A stretch of 34,129 nucleotides of DNA from Candidatus Cloacimonadales bacterium. Lineage in GTDB: Bacteria > Cloacimonadota > Cloacimonadia > Cloacimonadales > TCS61. The stretch lies in the NCBI GenBank assembly GCA_030656075.1, contig JAUSOT010000264.1, positions 1 to 34,129 on the forward strand. The letters run 5' to 3'. Under the pieces are notes generated by a model that saw only the letters and a program-made list of their open reading frames with translations, searched no databases and was not told the origin of the DNA. Shown one piece after another: positions 17,674-25,492 of this stretch (position 1 is its first letter; every line of letters begins with the position of its first letter). Made by a program: the position numbers and the translations under genes.

Positions 17674-18409
17674 CTTCATCTCCCTGCATTGTGGCAAGAA
17701 CTTCACTCGCTTTTTTGGGAACGGTAATTTCCCTGTCTTCGGTGATCTTGCCGTCCTGCAATTTGATAGTGCGTTTGGCAAACCGGGCAATATCCGGCTC
17801 ATGCGTCACCAGGATGATCGTTTTGCCCTGATCGTTCAATTTCTGGAAAACCGACATCACATCGATGGAAGTTCTGGAATCGAGATTTCCCGTCGGTTCA
17901 TCTGCCAGAATGATGGCAGGATTATTTACCAGGGCGCGAGCCACAGCCACACGTTGTTGTTGTCCGCCGGAAAGCTGGTTGGGAACGTGATGTATCCGAT
18001 CTGCCAGTCTAACCGATTCCAAGGCTTTGATCGCCTGTTGGCGCGGATTTTTGATGCGTTCATGCCGATCATATAAAAGTGGTAATTCCACATTTTCCAG
18101 AGCTGTGGTGCGGGGCAGCAGATTGAATCCCTGGAAGACGAAACCGATCTTCTGGTTGCGGATATCGGCATATTCGTCTTTCGTCAGAGAATTCACATTC
18201 AGATCATCCAGCAGGTAATCGCCGCTGGAAGCGGTATCCAGGCAGCCGATCAGGTTCATTAAAGTTGATTTCCCCGAGCCGGAAGCTCCCATGATCGCCA
18301 CGAATTCACCTTCGAAAATTTTCAGGTCGATTCCCCGCAAGGCATGCACCACCACTGTTCCCACCTGATAGTTCTTCACAATATTTTTCATTTCGATTAC
18401 AGGTTTCAC
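17660..18409 (-). CDS. MacB/LolD-type ABC transporter ATPase
   Basis: A 249-residue nucleotide-binding subunit. Walker [10 protein letters not shown] (41-49), Q-loop [10 protein letters not shown], signature LSGGQQQR (146-153), Walker [10 protein letters not shown] (166-174) and H-loop VTHEPDIA are intact. This is the LolD/MacB subfamily, with ATPase and permease on separate chains. It starts with GTG (18409) preceded by AGGAGAAGCTC that overlaps the end of the adaptor gene, so the three genes are translationally coupled. The acidic tail (GDEDEME) overlaps the start of the permease gene. Confidence 0.95.
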   Translation of the reverse strand: MKPVIEMKNIVKNYQVGTVVVHALRGIDLKIFEGEFVAIMGASGSGKSTLMNLIGCLDTASSGDYLLDDLNVNSLTKDEYADIRNQKIGFVFQGFNLLPRTTALENVELPLLYDRHERIKNPRQQAIKALESVRLADRIHHVPNQLSGGQQQRVAVARALVNNPAIILADEPTGNLDSRTSIDVMSVFQKLNDQGKTIILVTHEPDIARFAKRTIKLQDGKITEDREITVPKKASEVLATMQGDEDEME

Positions 18410-18418
18410 GAGCTTCTC

Positions 18419-19669
18419 CTAAAACGGACGCATCATCCGCAAATTATTATTGGAGTTTGTTGTTGTGGTTTTAGAAGCAGTTTTTTGTTTAGTTATCACC
18501 TGCATTCCCTCTTTCAGGTTGCCGATATCCGTCAGTTCGGTGTTCATCCCATCGGTAGAACCGATCTGCACCAGCGTCATCTGCAGATTTCCGGCTTCAT
18601 CCGGATACCACAATTTAGGAGCTTTGAACATTTTCTGACGATCCTCAGAGCCAACGAAATTTTGTCTGTTTGTGTCTTTTGGCTTTTCCTGGTTTGGAAC
18701 GCTGCTTTTCTCCTTTTCAGCCTTTCTCTGCTGGATCATTTGCGCTATCAAGGTTTGATCGGGAGTGAAACTGAGTGCGGAATTTGCCACCAGCAGCACA
18801 TCTTTTTTCTGCTCGATGATGAAATCGATAGTAGCTGTCATGCCGGGCAGCAACAGGTTATCACGATTATCCGCTTCCACGATCACGGTGTAGTTCACCA
18901 CGTTGGAAATGGTTTCCGGTTGCAGACGGATCTGTTTCACAGTTCCGGAAAATTCCTCTTCGGAATAAGCTTCCACGGTGAACACAGCCTTCATGCCGGC
19001 GTAGATCTGCCCGATATCACTTTCATCTACAAAAGCATAAATCTCCATCTTGGAAAGATCTTTGGCGATATAAAATAAAGTGGGAGAGGAAAAACTGGCT
19101 GCCACAGTTTGACCTTCTTCAATGCTGCGGTTGATGACTTTACCGTCGATGGGAGAGCGAATGATAGAATATTTGTTTATGTTCAATTCTACTTTATCCA
19201 GATTTGCCTGCGCCGAAAGCAAGTTCACGTAATTCGATTTCATAGATGTTTCGGAAGTCTTCAATTCCAACCTGGAAATATATTGATTTTCGTACAATTT
19301 CTGATCATTTTCATACTGTACTTTGCTGAGTTCATACTGTGCTTCAGCCCGGATCATTTCAGCTTTCGCATTTCGCAAAGTGATTGATAACTGAGTGGTG
19401 TCCAGGATAGCCAGCACCTGATCCTTTTTTACATTATCATTGAAATTCACATACACTTTGCTCACCGTACCGGAAAGTTCAGAACCGACTTCTACAGCAC
19501 CCACAGCTTCCAAAGTGCCGGTGCAAGAAACCAGGTTTTCCACATTGCCGCGCTTGATAGAAGTGAACTCGAACTGCGTTTCCGAATTACCGTTTTTTTT
19601 ATGAATGAAATAGTACGCTCCGCTGCCGATCAGGATCAATACGATAATTAATATCCAGATTTTTTTCAT
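18419..19669 (-). CDS. MacA-like periplasmic adaptor (membrane fusion protein)
   Basis: A 416-residue HlyD/RND-type adaptor linking the inner-membrane ABC transporter to an outer-membrane channel. It has an N-terminal signal anchor (IWILIIVLILIGSGAYYFI), the lipoyl half SCTGTLEAVGAVEVGSELSGTV, a coiled-coil hairpin (ITLRNAKAEM... to ...QANLDKVELN), the second lipoyl half 'IIRSPIDGKVINRSIEEGQTV' and a beta-barrel domain. A low-complexity charged stretch (QQRKAEKEKSSVPNQEKPKD) near the C-terminus is unusual. I use the ATG at 19669 with AGGCGAAAG before it; the longer frame upstream reads repeat DNA. No TolC gene is in the window, so the outer-membrane partner must be elsewhere. Confidence 0.93.
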   Translation of the reverse strand: MKKIWILIIVLILIGSGAYYFIHKKNGNSETQFEFTSIKRGNVENLVSCTGTLEAVGAVEVGSELSGTVSKVYVNFNDNVKKDQVLAILDTTQLSITLRNAKAEMIRAEAQYELSKVQYENDQKLYENQYISRLELKTSETSMKSNYVNLLSAQANLDKVELNINKYSIIRSPIDGKVINRSIEEGQTVAASFSSPTLFYIAKDLSKMEIYAFVDESDIGQIYAGMKAVFTVEAYSEEEFSGTVKQIRLQPETISNVVNYTVIVEADNRDNLLLPGMTATIDFIIEQKKDVLLVANSALSFTPDQTLIAQMIQQRKAEKEKSSVPNQEKPKDTNRQNFVGSEDRQKMFKAPKLWYPDEAGNLQMTLVQIGSTDGMNTELTDIGNLKEGMQVITKQKTASKTTTTNSNNNLRMMRPF

Positions 19670-19856
19670 CTTTCGCCTCACACGTTTTTCTTTTTGCTTA
19701 TAGAGACAAAGGGGTGGGGAAAAGACTGCGGAAAATTTAGAGCATAGCGTAAAGGGCAGAGGGCATGGCGATGAAAGAAGAGCAGGGAGAAATTTGTAGC
19801 GGAAGCTACGGAATATCGTCATCAAACAGCAGGAGCTATGTGGCGAGAATATCTTT

Positions 19857-19925
19857 AGCTCACGGATTTGCCCGGATTGTCACGGATTAACTTTTTGTGT
19901 CCTTTGTGTCTTTGTGTCTTCGTGG
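19857..19925. repeat. dispersed repeat cluster upstream of the efflux operon
   Basis: TAGCTCACGGATTTGCCCGG...CACGGATTAA is followed by TTTGTGTCCTTTGTGTCTTTG...CGTGGCT. The same two repeat types sit side by side at 3955-4033, there with the second one on the opposite strand. Confidence 0.6.
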
Positions 19926-20927
19926 CTAAATTTTCAATTCTTCAGCATTCTCCAGCACAAATTCCACTTCCACAATTGCCAAAGGCAGATCATGTTCGAT
20001 GAATTGCAGTTTGGCAAAATCCTTTTCGGTAGTCAGCAAATAATCGATTTTTTCCAACTTTACATCAGCAGAAATTTGTTTGATGATTTCCTTGTTTTGG
20101 AAGTCGTAATGATCGGGAAAACGGAAGTGTTTTTCGAAAGGTAAACCAGCTTTCAGAATTGTATTCTCAAAAGATTTCGGCAAGCCGATGCCGGAAAGTA
20201 ATGCCAGTTTTCCGGTCGGTTTCATTTCATTTCCTGCTTCATCGGAAAAACGTTTAATGTTATAATCTCCCCGCAAAATCGGCTTTTTACATTTTTGGAT
20301 TTTAGCTGGAATTTCACCTTTACCATTGAAAACAATGTAATCGGAATATTTGAGAGCAACCAGCGGTTCCCGCAAGATTCCGGCCGGCAGAACGAAACCG
20401 TTTCCGATTCCGCCGATGGCATTGAAAACAACAAAATCAAAATCGTGCTGAACCTTGAGATGTTGAAAGGAATCATCTAAAATGATGTATTCCAGTTCGG
20501 GATATTTTTCTTCCAGAATCCGGATTGATCTCTTCCGATTTCGTCCGGCAATTACTGGAATTCCGAGGAGTTTGGAAGCCAATAGATATGCTTCATCTCC
20601 GGCATCTCGGGCAAAATCGAATACTTCCCTTTCATTGGAGATCAGTTTGTTTTCTTTCTCAAATTTACCTTTGTAACCGCGATGAGAAACTGCAACTTTT
20701 TTGCCATTGTTTTGCAGATGCTTTGCCAAAAAGATCGTGACCGGTGTTTTGCCGCTGCCGCCACTGACGATGTTTCCCACGCTGATTATTTTACAGCGGG
20801 ATCGATAACCGCCGAAATGAAATTTTCTGCGCAGAATCAAAATACATGAGTAAACCAAGGATAACGGCCATAACAGATAAGAAAGCAGCGATTTTTTATA
20901 GAGATTTTTTTCGATCAATTTTTGCAT
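19926..20927 (-). CDS. lpxK: tetraacyldisaccharide 4'-kinase
   Basis: A 333-residue lipid A 4'-kinase: it phosphorylates the disaccharide precursor of lipid A at the inner membrane. It has an N-terminal hydrophobic segment (LLSYLLWPLSLVYSCILIL), the P-loop GNIVSGGSGKTP (51-62), SHRGYKG, GDEAYLLA, the DDSFQHL motif, and C-terminal RFPDHYDF and TTEKDFAKL. The presence of lpxK implies an LPS-type outer membrane. The ATG at 20927 sits in TGGTGATGAAATGC, where the TGA ends the preceding paralogue gene; so translation is coupled. The longer frame reads the neighbour's end and is not real. Confidence 0.95.
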   Translation of the reverse strand: MQKLIEKNLYKKSLLSYLLWPLSLVYSCILILRRKFHFGGYRSRCKIISVGNIVSGGSGKTPVTIFLAKHLQNNGKKVAVSHRGYKGKFEKENKLISNEREVFDFARDAGDEAYLLASKLLGIPVIAGRNRKRSIRILEEKYPELEYIILDDSFQHLKVQHDFDFVVFNAIGGIGNGFVLPAGILREPLVALKYSDYIVFNGKGEIPAKIQKCKKPILRGDYNIKRFSDEAGNEMKPTGKLALLSGIGLPKSFENTILKAGLPFEKHFRFPDHYDFQNKEIIKQISADVKLEKIDYLLTTEKDFAKLQFIEHDLPLAIVEVEFVLENAEELKI

Positions 20928-20931
20928 TTCA

Positions 20932-21462
20932 TCACCAAATAAACGATAAATAAAGATTGCTGCCAAGCCATTTGAGACCAATATCCCATTCCAATCTGAG
21001 ATAGGAATTATTTTTTATTCTAAGGCTGTAACCAAGTCCAACTGCCAGATTGGGAAACAATATGCTTTTTATGCCTGAATCAGAGGTGCCTCCTCCGGGG
21101 GCAGCAAATAATGGTCCGAATTTTAAATAGTCTAATCCGACATTTAACAAAAGATATAAACCCGATCTTCTGTTTTTTGAAACAAAGGCATTTCCCCGAT
21201 AAGCAAATCCGTAAACTCTATATGTTCCTAAAGTCTCGAAAGCATGTAAATAATAGATCGATTCAAAATAGCGATCATCACTTTGTTTGGTAGATTTCAC
21301 AAGTCCATAGCAAATTCTGGGAGAAATTACCGGGCTGATCGAAAAGAAATTCTGATCATATTTAATTTTCAGGAATTCCTTTCTTTCAGGATTTTCTGTT
21401 TGAGCAAAAATAATACTCGATGTAAGAATAAAAATGAAGATCAGAATAATTATTTTCTTCAT
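20932..21462 (-). CDS. small secreted protein, paralogue A of the lpxK-linked trio
   Basis: About 176 residues from the ATG at 21462, with a signal peptide ending in FAQ (MKKIIILIFIFILTSSIIFAQ). The mature part alternates hydrophobic and polar residues in beta-strand fashion and ends in ...LYLSFIW, an aromatic C-terminus like that of outer-membrane barrels. It shares with paralogues B and C the motif SP...PRIC.G, a YGF.YR..(A/Q)F.(S/A)K segment, GLDYL and (F/V)PN.A.GLGY. Its stop codon overlaps the coupling sequence before lpxK. An outer-membrane or periplasmic role tied to LPS assembly is suggested by context only; I do not recognise a named family. Confidence 0.75.
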   Translation of the reverse strand: MKKIIILIFIFILTSSIIFAQTENPERKEFLKIKYDQNFFSISPVISPRICYGLVKSTKQSDDRYFESIYYLHAFETLGTYRVYGFAYRGNAFVSKNRRSGLYLLLNVGLDYLKFGPLFAAPGGGTSDSGIKSILFPNLAVGLGYSLRIKNNSYLRLEWDIGLKWLGSNLYLSFIW

Positions 21463-21466
21463 TTCA

Positions 21467-22003
21467 TCACCACACAAAAGAAATATAGACATTGCTTAAG
21501 AACCATTTTAATCCGATATCCAGTTCTAGTCGGAGAAATGATTCATTCCCAAGTTTAAAACTATAGCCTAGTCCTGTAGCAATATTAGGAACAATGCCAG
21601 CATTCACATCATTCTTGTCATCACAATTGCTACCGCCAGGATCAAGACACAACGATTCCATTTGCAAATAATCTAATCCGACATTCATTATCCAGAACAA
21701 ACTTGTTTTCTTATTCTTGGCCAAAAATTGATTCATCCTGAAAGCAATACCATATTGTTTATAAGTACTGAAAGTTTCACAAGCATGTACATAGACAATA
21801 GTCTCTGCAAAACGCTTATTAGGCAGTTTGCTTGTAGAAACCATTCCAAAACATATTCTGGGAGATACGAGAGGACTTAATGCAAAATATTTTTGATCAA
21901 AACTAAATTTGTTTGATTTCTTTTCAGCAAGATTTTCTGTTTGAGCAAAAATAATATTCGATGTAAGAATAAGAATGAAGATCAGAATTGTTATTTTCTT
22001 CAT
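21467..22003 (-). CDS. small secreted protein, paralogue B of the lpxK-linked trio
   Basis: 178 residues. Its signal peptide (MKKITILIFILILTSNIIFAQ) is nearly identical to that of paralogue A, also at the DNA level, so this pair is the younger duplication. The mature part carries SPLVSPRICFGMV, YGIAFRMNQFLAKN, MNVGLDYLQ and VPNIATGLGYSF, and ends in NVYISFVW. It has extra cysteines (CLDPGGSNCDD) not present in A. The TGA stop and the next ATG lie in TGGTGATGAAATGA, the same junction used before lpxK. Confidence 0.75.
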   Translation of the reverse strand: MKKITILIFILILTSNIIFAQTENLAEKKSNKFSFDQKYFALSPLVSPRICFGMVSTSKLPNKRFAETIVYVHACETFSTYKQYGIAFRMNQFLAKNKKTSLFWIMNVGLDYLQMESLCLDPGGSNCDDKNDVNAGIVPNIATGLGYSFKLGNESFLRLELDIGLKWFLSNVYISFVW

Positions 22004-22007
22004 TGTT

Positions 22008-22535
22008 CTACCACACGTAACTAAAATACAAATTGCTGAATAGGATTTTCCACCCTATATCAAAATCAATCCTGAAATGTGAATTGAAATTGTACCCTAA
22101 TCCAAATGCTAAAGTTGGAGTGCAGATACTAGAGATTCTGTTACTCTCTCCTCCAAATAGATTTAATGCTCTCCACTGTGCATAATCAAATCCTGCAGCA
22201 ACTAACCAATATAAACCTTTCCTAACTTTTTTCTTTGAAAAAAACTGATTATATCTATAAGTAAAACCATAGACTTTAGTTGCACTAAATGAATCAAATA
22301 TATGAAAATATAGGGTTGATTCAGAAGTGTGCTGTTTTCTTAAAGTATCAACAACTGTGAATCCTAAGCAGATTCTGGGAAATAATAATGGGCTGACGGA
22401 AATGTATGTTTCTGCTTTAAGGACATCGGTAAATTCCCGTCTGCTTGCCTGGTATCTTTCTTTCAACGTCAATTCCTCAGACAACAGAGTAATAGAAAAA
22501 ATAGCGAGTAATAAATTAAAACAAAATTTTCTCAT
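22008..22535 (-). CDS. small secreted protein, paralogue C of the lpxK-linked trio
   Basis: 175 residues, first gene of the set. The signal peptide (MRKFCFNLLLAIFSITLLSEE) is different from A and B, but the mature protein shows the same SPLLFPRICLGF, YGFTYRYNQFFSKK, GLYWLVAAGFDYAQ, PTLAFGLGYNF and terminal NLYFSYVW. The ATG at 22535 follows AGGAAATAAA. It is the most divergent of the three. Function unknown; the aromatic last residue and strand pattern fit an outer-membrane location. Confidence 0.72.
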   Translation of the reverse strand: MRKFCFNLLLAIFSITLLSEELTLKERYQASRREFTDVLKAETYISVSPLLFPRICLGFTVVDTLRKQHTSESTLYFHIFDSFSATKVYGFTYRYNQFFSKKKVRKGLYWLVAAGFDYAQWRALNLFGGESNRISSICTPTLAFGLGYNFNSHFRIDFDIGWKILFSNLYFSYVW

Positions 22536-22642
22536 TTTATTTCCTCATTCTGATTTTTTTATTAGAAAAAATAATAATAAAGAATTAATTCCATTTTTGC
22601 CTGCCACGGTGTAGCTTAGCGGAGATGGGTTCATTGTAAATT

Positions 22643-23149
22643 TCAAAATTCTATTCCTTTCCTGGCTTGAATTCCAGTTTGGTAGTAATGTTTGATCTCT
22701 TTCATTTCGGTCACCAGATCAGCTTTTTCCAGCACTTTTTCATGGGCGTATCTACCCGTCATGATAATTTCCGCATCGGTTTCCATTTCCATCAGTTCGA
22801 GTTGTTTTTCCAGTGATAGCAATTTCCATTTCACCGCCACGTTTATTTCATCGATCACGATGATATCGTATTTATGAGAAGAAATAGCTTCAAGGCATTT
22901 TCGGTAGCCTTTTTCTGTTTCTTCAAAATCGATTTTGGCAGGATTATTCGGATCGACCAATTGATCTGTGCCGAATTGGAAGATGTCTAAGTTTTCCTGT
23001 TTGGAAAGAAATTTGATTTCACCGTACTCAAAATTCTTTTTCATGAACTGGATCAAACAGACTTTCTTTCCGCGTCCCAAAGCTCTGACGATGAGACCCA
23101 GAGCGGCGGTGGTCTTGCCTTTGCCGTTTCCTGTGTAAATTTGGATCAT
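22643..23149 (-). CDS. cob(I)yrinic acid a,c-diamide / cob(I)alamin adenosyltransferase, CobA/BtuR type
   Basis: A 168-residue enzyme that transfers the adenosyl group of ATP to the cobalt of cob(I)alamin or corrinoids. P-loop TGNGKGKTTAALG is at residues 6-18; the family's VCLIQFMKK, EKGYRKCLEAI, the Walker-B-like YDIIVIDEINVA and 'IIMTGRYAHEKVLEKADLVTEM' follow, and it ends KHYYQTGIQARKGIEF. Length is normal for the CobO branch, slightly shorter than CobA of enterics. The ATG has AAGGAAAATT before it. No other cobalamin genes are adjacent. A REP cluster lies 14 bp upstream of the start. Confidence 0.94.
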   Translation of the reverse strand: MIQIYTGNGKGKTTAALGLIVRALGRGKKVCLIQFMKKNFEYGEIKFLSKQENLDIFQFGTDQLVDPNNPAKIDFEETEKGYRKCLEAISSHKYDIIVIDEINVAVKWKLLSLEKQLELMEMETDAEIIMTGRYAHEKVLEKADLVTEMKEIKHYYQTGIQARKGIEF

Positions 23150-23162
23150 AATTTTCCTTCAC

Positions 23163-23265
23163 GTACAACAAGCTGCCAGCTTGTTAAAAAAGTACCGCAA
23201 TCAGCGTGATTGCGAAGATCTCGATTCTTTACATTCATTTTTCTCAACCTGGCAGGTTGAGGTAC
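23163..23265. repeat. REP module C-A-B at the 3' end of RAYT1
   Basis: GTAC plus hairpin C, AACAAGCTGCCAGCTTGTT (23167-23185); GTAC plus hairpin A (23196-23214, here with G for C in its centre, so the arms shrink to 8 bp); then, in opposite orientation, hairpin B (23243-23261) plus GTAC. The B hairpin overlaps the transposase coding end and supplies its stop codon. Confidence 0.88.
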
Positions 23266-23909
23266 GTTAAATAATTTTCAGCAATCCAATTTCCTTTCCA
23301 GTCTGACCATTTTTTTATCAAACCTGCTTTCACCGGATTTTGCTGAACGTAATCAACATAATAATCAAACTCATCAGCATTTCTAATATAATGATCATAC
23401 GATTCATGTAACCAAAACGACCCGTTTCTATCAAGAATTTTATTACATTCATTGGCAGTATAGCTTTTCATGCTGAACATGATATCAGATAATGATTCAT
23501 AAGAACAGGATGATTTGAGCTTTGGTTTTAAAATAATATGAACATGGTTTGGCATGATGCAAAAAGCGAATAAATAATATTTTAGATTATTCCAATAGAA
23601 TAGGTTTTCTATAATTATATTTCTCAGATCAGCTTGGGAAAGCCAGCAATTATTTCTTTGGGAATCTAAGAAGTCATCAAAATCTTTAAAATAACGGTTA
23701 TGAAATTCTTGCAGAACAATAATTTTTTGTGATTTAGAAACCTGTTTGAGCATTTGCTCAAAATCATTTTTTTTCTCTTTGATCTCTTTAAGCTTTTTTG
23801 GGGGAAGAGAATTTGCTAAGCAAGTTGTAATAAAAAAAACTCCATTTTCAGGTTGATAATGAGGAAGATTTCTTTTATAAAATTCTTTATAAAAAAACTT
23901 ACTTTTCAT
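23244..23909 (-). CDS. REP-associated tyrosine transposase (RAYT, Y1_Tnp), intact
   Basis: A 221-residue HUH single-strand transposase related to IS200/IS605 TnpA. It has the N-terminal RNLPHYQPENGVFFITT, the metal-binding HUH motif in CIMPNHVHIILKP (HVH at 122-124), SYDHYIRNADEFDYYVDYV with a candidate catalytic Tyr187, and QNPVKAGLI. RAYTs act on REP hairpins. I take the ATG at 23909 with GGGG eight bases upstream; the frame to 24158 reads through REP palindromes and is not protein-like. The last seven residues (TYLNLPG) and the TGA are encoded by REP B. The gene is bracketed by C-A-B modules in the same order, as if the unit 23163-24025 were one element. Confidence 0.9.
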   Translation of the reverse strand: MKSKFFYKEFYKRNLPHYQPENGVFFITTCLANSLPPKKLKEIKEKKNDFEQMLKQVSKSQKIIVLQEFHNRYFKDFDDFLDSQRNNCWLSQADLRNIIIENLFYWNNLKYYLFAFCIMPNHVHIILKPKLKSSCSYESLSDIMFSMKSYTANECNKILDRNGSFWLHESYDHYIRNADEFDYYVDYVQQNPVKAGLIKKWSDWKGNWIAENYLTYLNLPG

Positions 23910-23924
23910 AATAACCCCATTAAA

Positions 23925-24176
23925 GTACAACAAGCTGCCAGCTTGTGAAAAAAGTACCGCAATCAGCCTGATTGCGAAAAAGATCATTCCTTCTCTGAAT
24001 TTCTCAACCTGGCAGGTTGAGGTACTTGTACCGCAATCAGCCTGATTGCGAAGATCTCGATTCGCAACAGCCATTTTTCTCAACCTGGCAGGTTGAGGTA
24101 CGTGTGCCTCAATCAGCTTGATTGCGAAGATCTCGATTCTCAACAGCCTTTCTCTCAACCTGGCAGGTTGAGGTAC
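23925..24176. repeat. REP array C-A-B-A-B-A-B upstream of RAYT1
   Basis: Hairpin C (23929-23947, last base mismatched), A (23958-23976), B (24003-24021), A (24032-24050), B (24079-24097), a decayed A (24108-24126, foot GTGC and CTCAATCAGCTTGATTGCG) and B (24154-24172). Each hairpin has a GTAC foot; B is always inverted relative to A, so the array is three A-B pairs headed by C. Spacers are unrelated lengths of 25-29 bp. Confidence 0.88.
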
Positions 24177-24210
24177 GCATCAAAGCTTCATTTCTATATT
24201 TTTATGTCAA

Positions 24211-25101
24211 TTAACTTAATTTTGTCGTACCTGGCATTCTTGCTTCATCCAGTTTCATTATCAGGTTTCCGGCTAAGATAAGCAGCATTCCCAGCACTGT
24301 GATGTATGAAATTTTATAGCCGGGAAGAGCTACGAGTTGGATGAGAATTGGAAAGCCGATATACATGGAATTGTGCATGGGAATCAGAAGTGCGGCGCGT
24401 ACATTTTTGGAAAATCCCCATTGGGTTACCCAGAAAGCGGTGGTGGTGAAAGCCAGGCTCAACAGGAAAATCGTCCAACCCGATGAAGAAGCCGGGAGAA
24501 AACCGGGATTATGATTCAGGTTCTGCCCGATGCCTTTGAAGATCGGATCGAAGCTGACTGTGCCGCCAGTGAAAATACCGAAGATCACCGATTTAAGAAC
24601 CTGGCTTTTATGATTCCTAATAATGATAAGAGCGAATAATGAAATGACTGTGAAAATTCCCACGATCCACCAGACAGATTCCAGATCAATGTCAGTGTAA
24701 TTTAATTTCGTTTGGAAAATGCCTTCGATGCCGATCAGAACAGTTCCCACGATCAGGATTCCAGCGCCGATGAATTCCCATTTATCGATCTTCTCTTTCA
24801 GGATTTTGCTGGAATACCACATCATGGCAACCAGTCCTAGTCCGTACATGGAAGTAAAGAATGAGGCCGGAGCGAACTTACCAGCCAGAATTACCCAAAT
24901 AATTCCGCTGCCGCCGAGAATGACTCCCCAAATGTAAATTGTTGATTTGCATTCTTTCCAAAAGAGAGTTGGCTGTTTTTTGCCGATTTTCTCTTTGATG
25001 AAAGTGAGTGTTTTGATGCCCTGCTGCTGCATGCCGCGGGAGATGTGAAAAGTGATACTGAAGATCAGTCCCAGCAGCATGGCGATCGCAATATTTATCA
25101 T
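24211..25101 (-). CDS. DMT-superfamily (EamA/NIPA-like) membrane transporter
   Basis: A 296-residue protein with about ten hydrophobic segments in two repeats. The first half has 'WGVILGGSGIIWVILAG', 'SMYGLGLVAMMWYSSKI' followed by KEKI..WEFIGAGILIVGTVLIG, and the second 'WTIFLLSLAFTTTAFWVTQWGF' and 'SYITVLGMLLILAGNLIMK', the pattern of drug/metabolite transporters, in which conserved 'LKEK...W...G..LI..G' links helices. Substrate cannot be read. The ATG follows AAGGAAATTAG. A single-gene unit; it is preceded by a repeat-rich gap. Confidence 0.75.
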   Translation of the reverse strand: MINIAIAMLLGLIFSITFHISRGMQQQGIKTLTFIKEKIGKKQPTLFWKECKSTIYIWGVILGGSGIIWVILAGKFAPASFFTSMYGLGLVAMMWYSSKILKEKIDKWEFIGAGILIVGTVLIGIEGIFQTKLNYTDIDLESVWWIVGIFTVISLFALIIIRNHKSQVLKSVIFGIFTGGTVSFDPIFKGIGQNLNHNPGFLPASSSGWTIFLLSLAFTTTAFWVTQWGFSKNVRAALLIPMHNSMYIGFPILIQLVALPGYKISYITVLGMLLILAGNLIMKLDEARMPGTTKLS

Positions 25102-25492
25102 CTAATTTCCTTAACTTTCATTTGCATACAGATATTAAATTTTGGGTGGGAATGTCAATGAATTGGGATTCGTTTGGCTAAAATAAGTTTGTCTTTCTGA
25201 CGTTTCTTTTACGTGGTTCTTCAGAAGAATCTCAGTTTTTGGACTTTGGACAGGATAAGAGGATTTTCTTTCACTTAGTTTGCCAAAGCTTCTTTCAAGA
25301 ATTCTTCCTGTAGCTTTGGGAAAGTTTCTTTCAAAAAAAATAAAACAAAAACTGATCGGGACGATTGAACCAACAGTCGCTATAGCTGCAAAAATACAGG
25401 CGTTGCACAGCAGGAGCAACTTACGAGATCTCTGCTTACGCTGGGAATGACAAATGAAAAGAAGTTGGTTTTGTTCGTTGCTAAAGAAAAGT
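25102..25492. other. repeat-filled gap of 391 bp
   Basis: No gene is supported; the 136-residue antisense frame across it is low in codon structure and runs through repeats. It holds the frame-type repeat at 25173-25238, a 'GCAAAAATACAGGCGTTGCA' block (25387-25406) that recurs as GCGAAATACTGGCGTTGCA at 27644-27662, and a 'GAGATCTCTGCTTACGCTGG' block (about 25427-25446). Confidence 0.6.
25173..25238. repeat. dispersed repeat with exchangeable core, copy 1
   Basis: Left flank GGCTAAAATAAGTTTGTCTT then TCTGA, core CGTTTCTTTTACG, right flank TGGTTCTTCAGAAGAATCTC then AGTTT. The flanks match the element at 27668-27736; the core does not. Confidence 0.75.

Noticed and set aside
17309-18076. 255-residue plus-strand frame opposite the ABC genes
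   Set aside because: It is a shadow of the permease and ATPase genes, which have full motif sets on the other strand.
23925-24176. CRISPR-like repeat array
   Set aside because: The repeats are two alternating hairpins of opposite orientation with short 25-29 bp gaps that are partly similar to each other; there is no direct-repeat plus unique-spacer layout and no cas gene.
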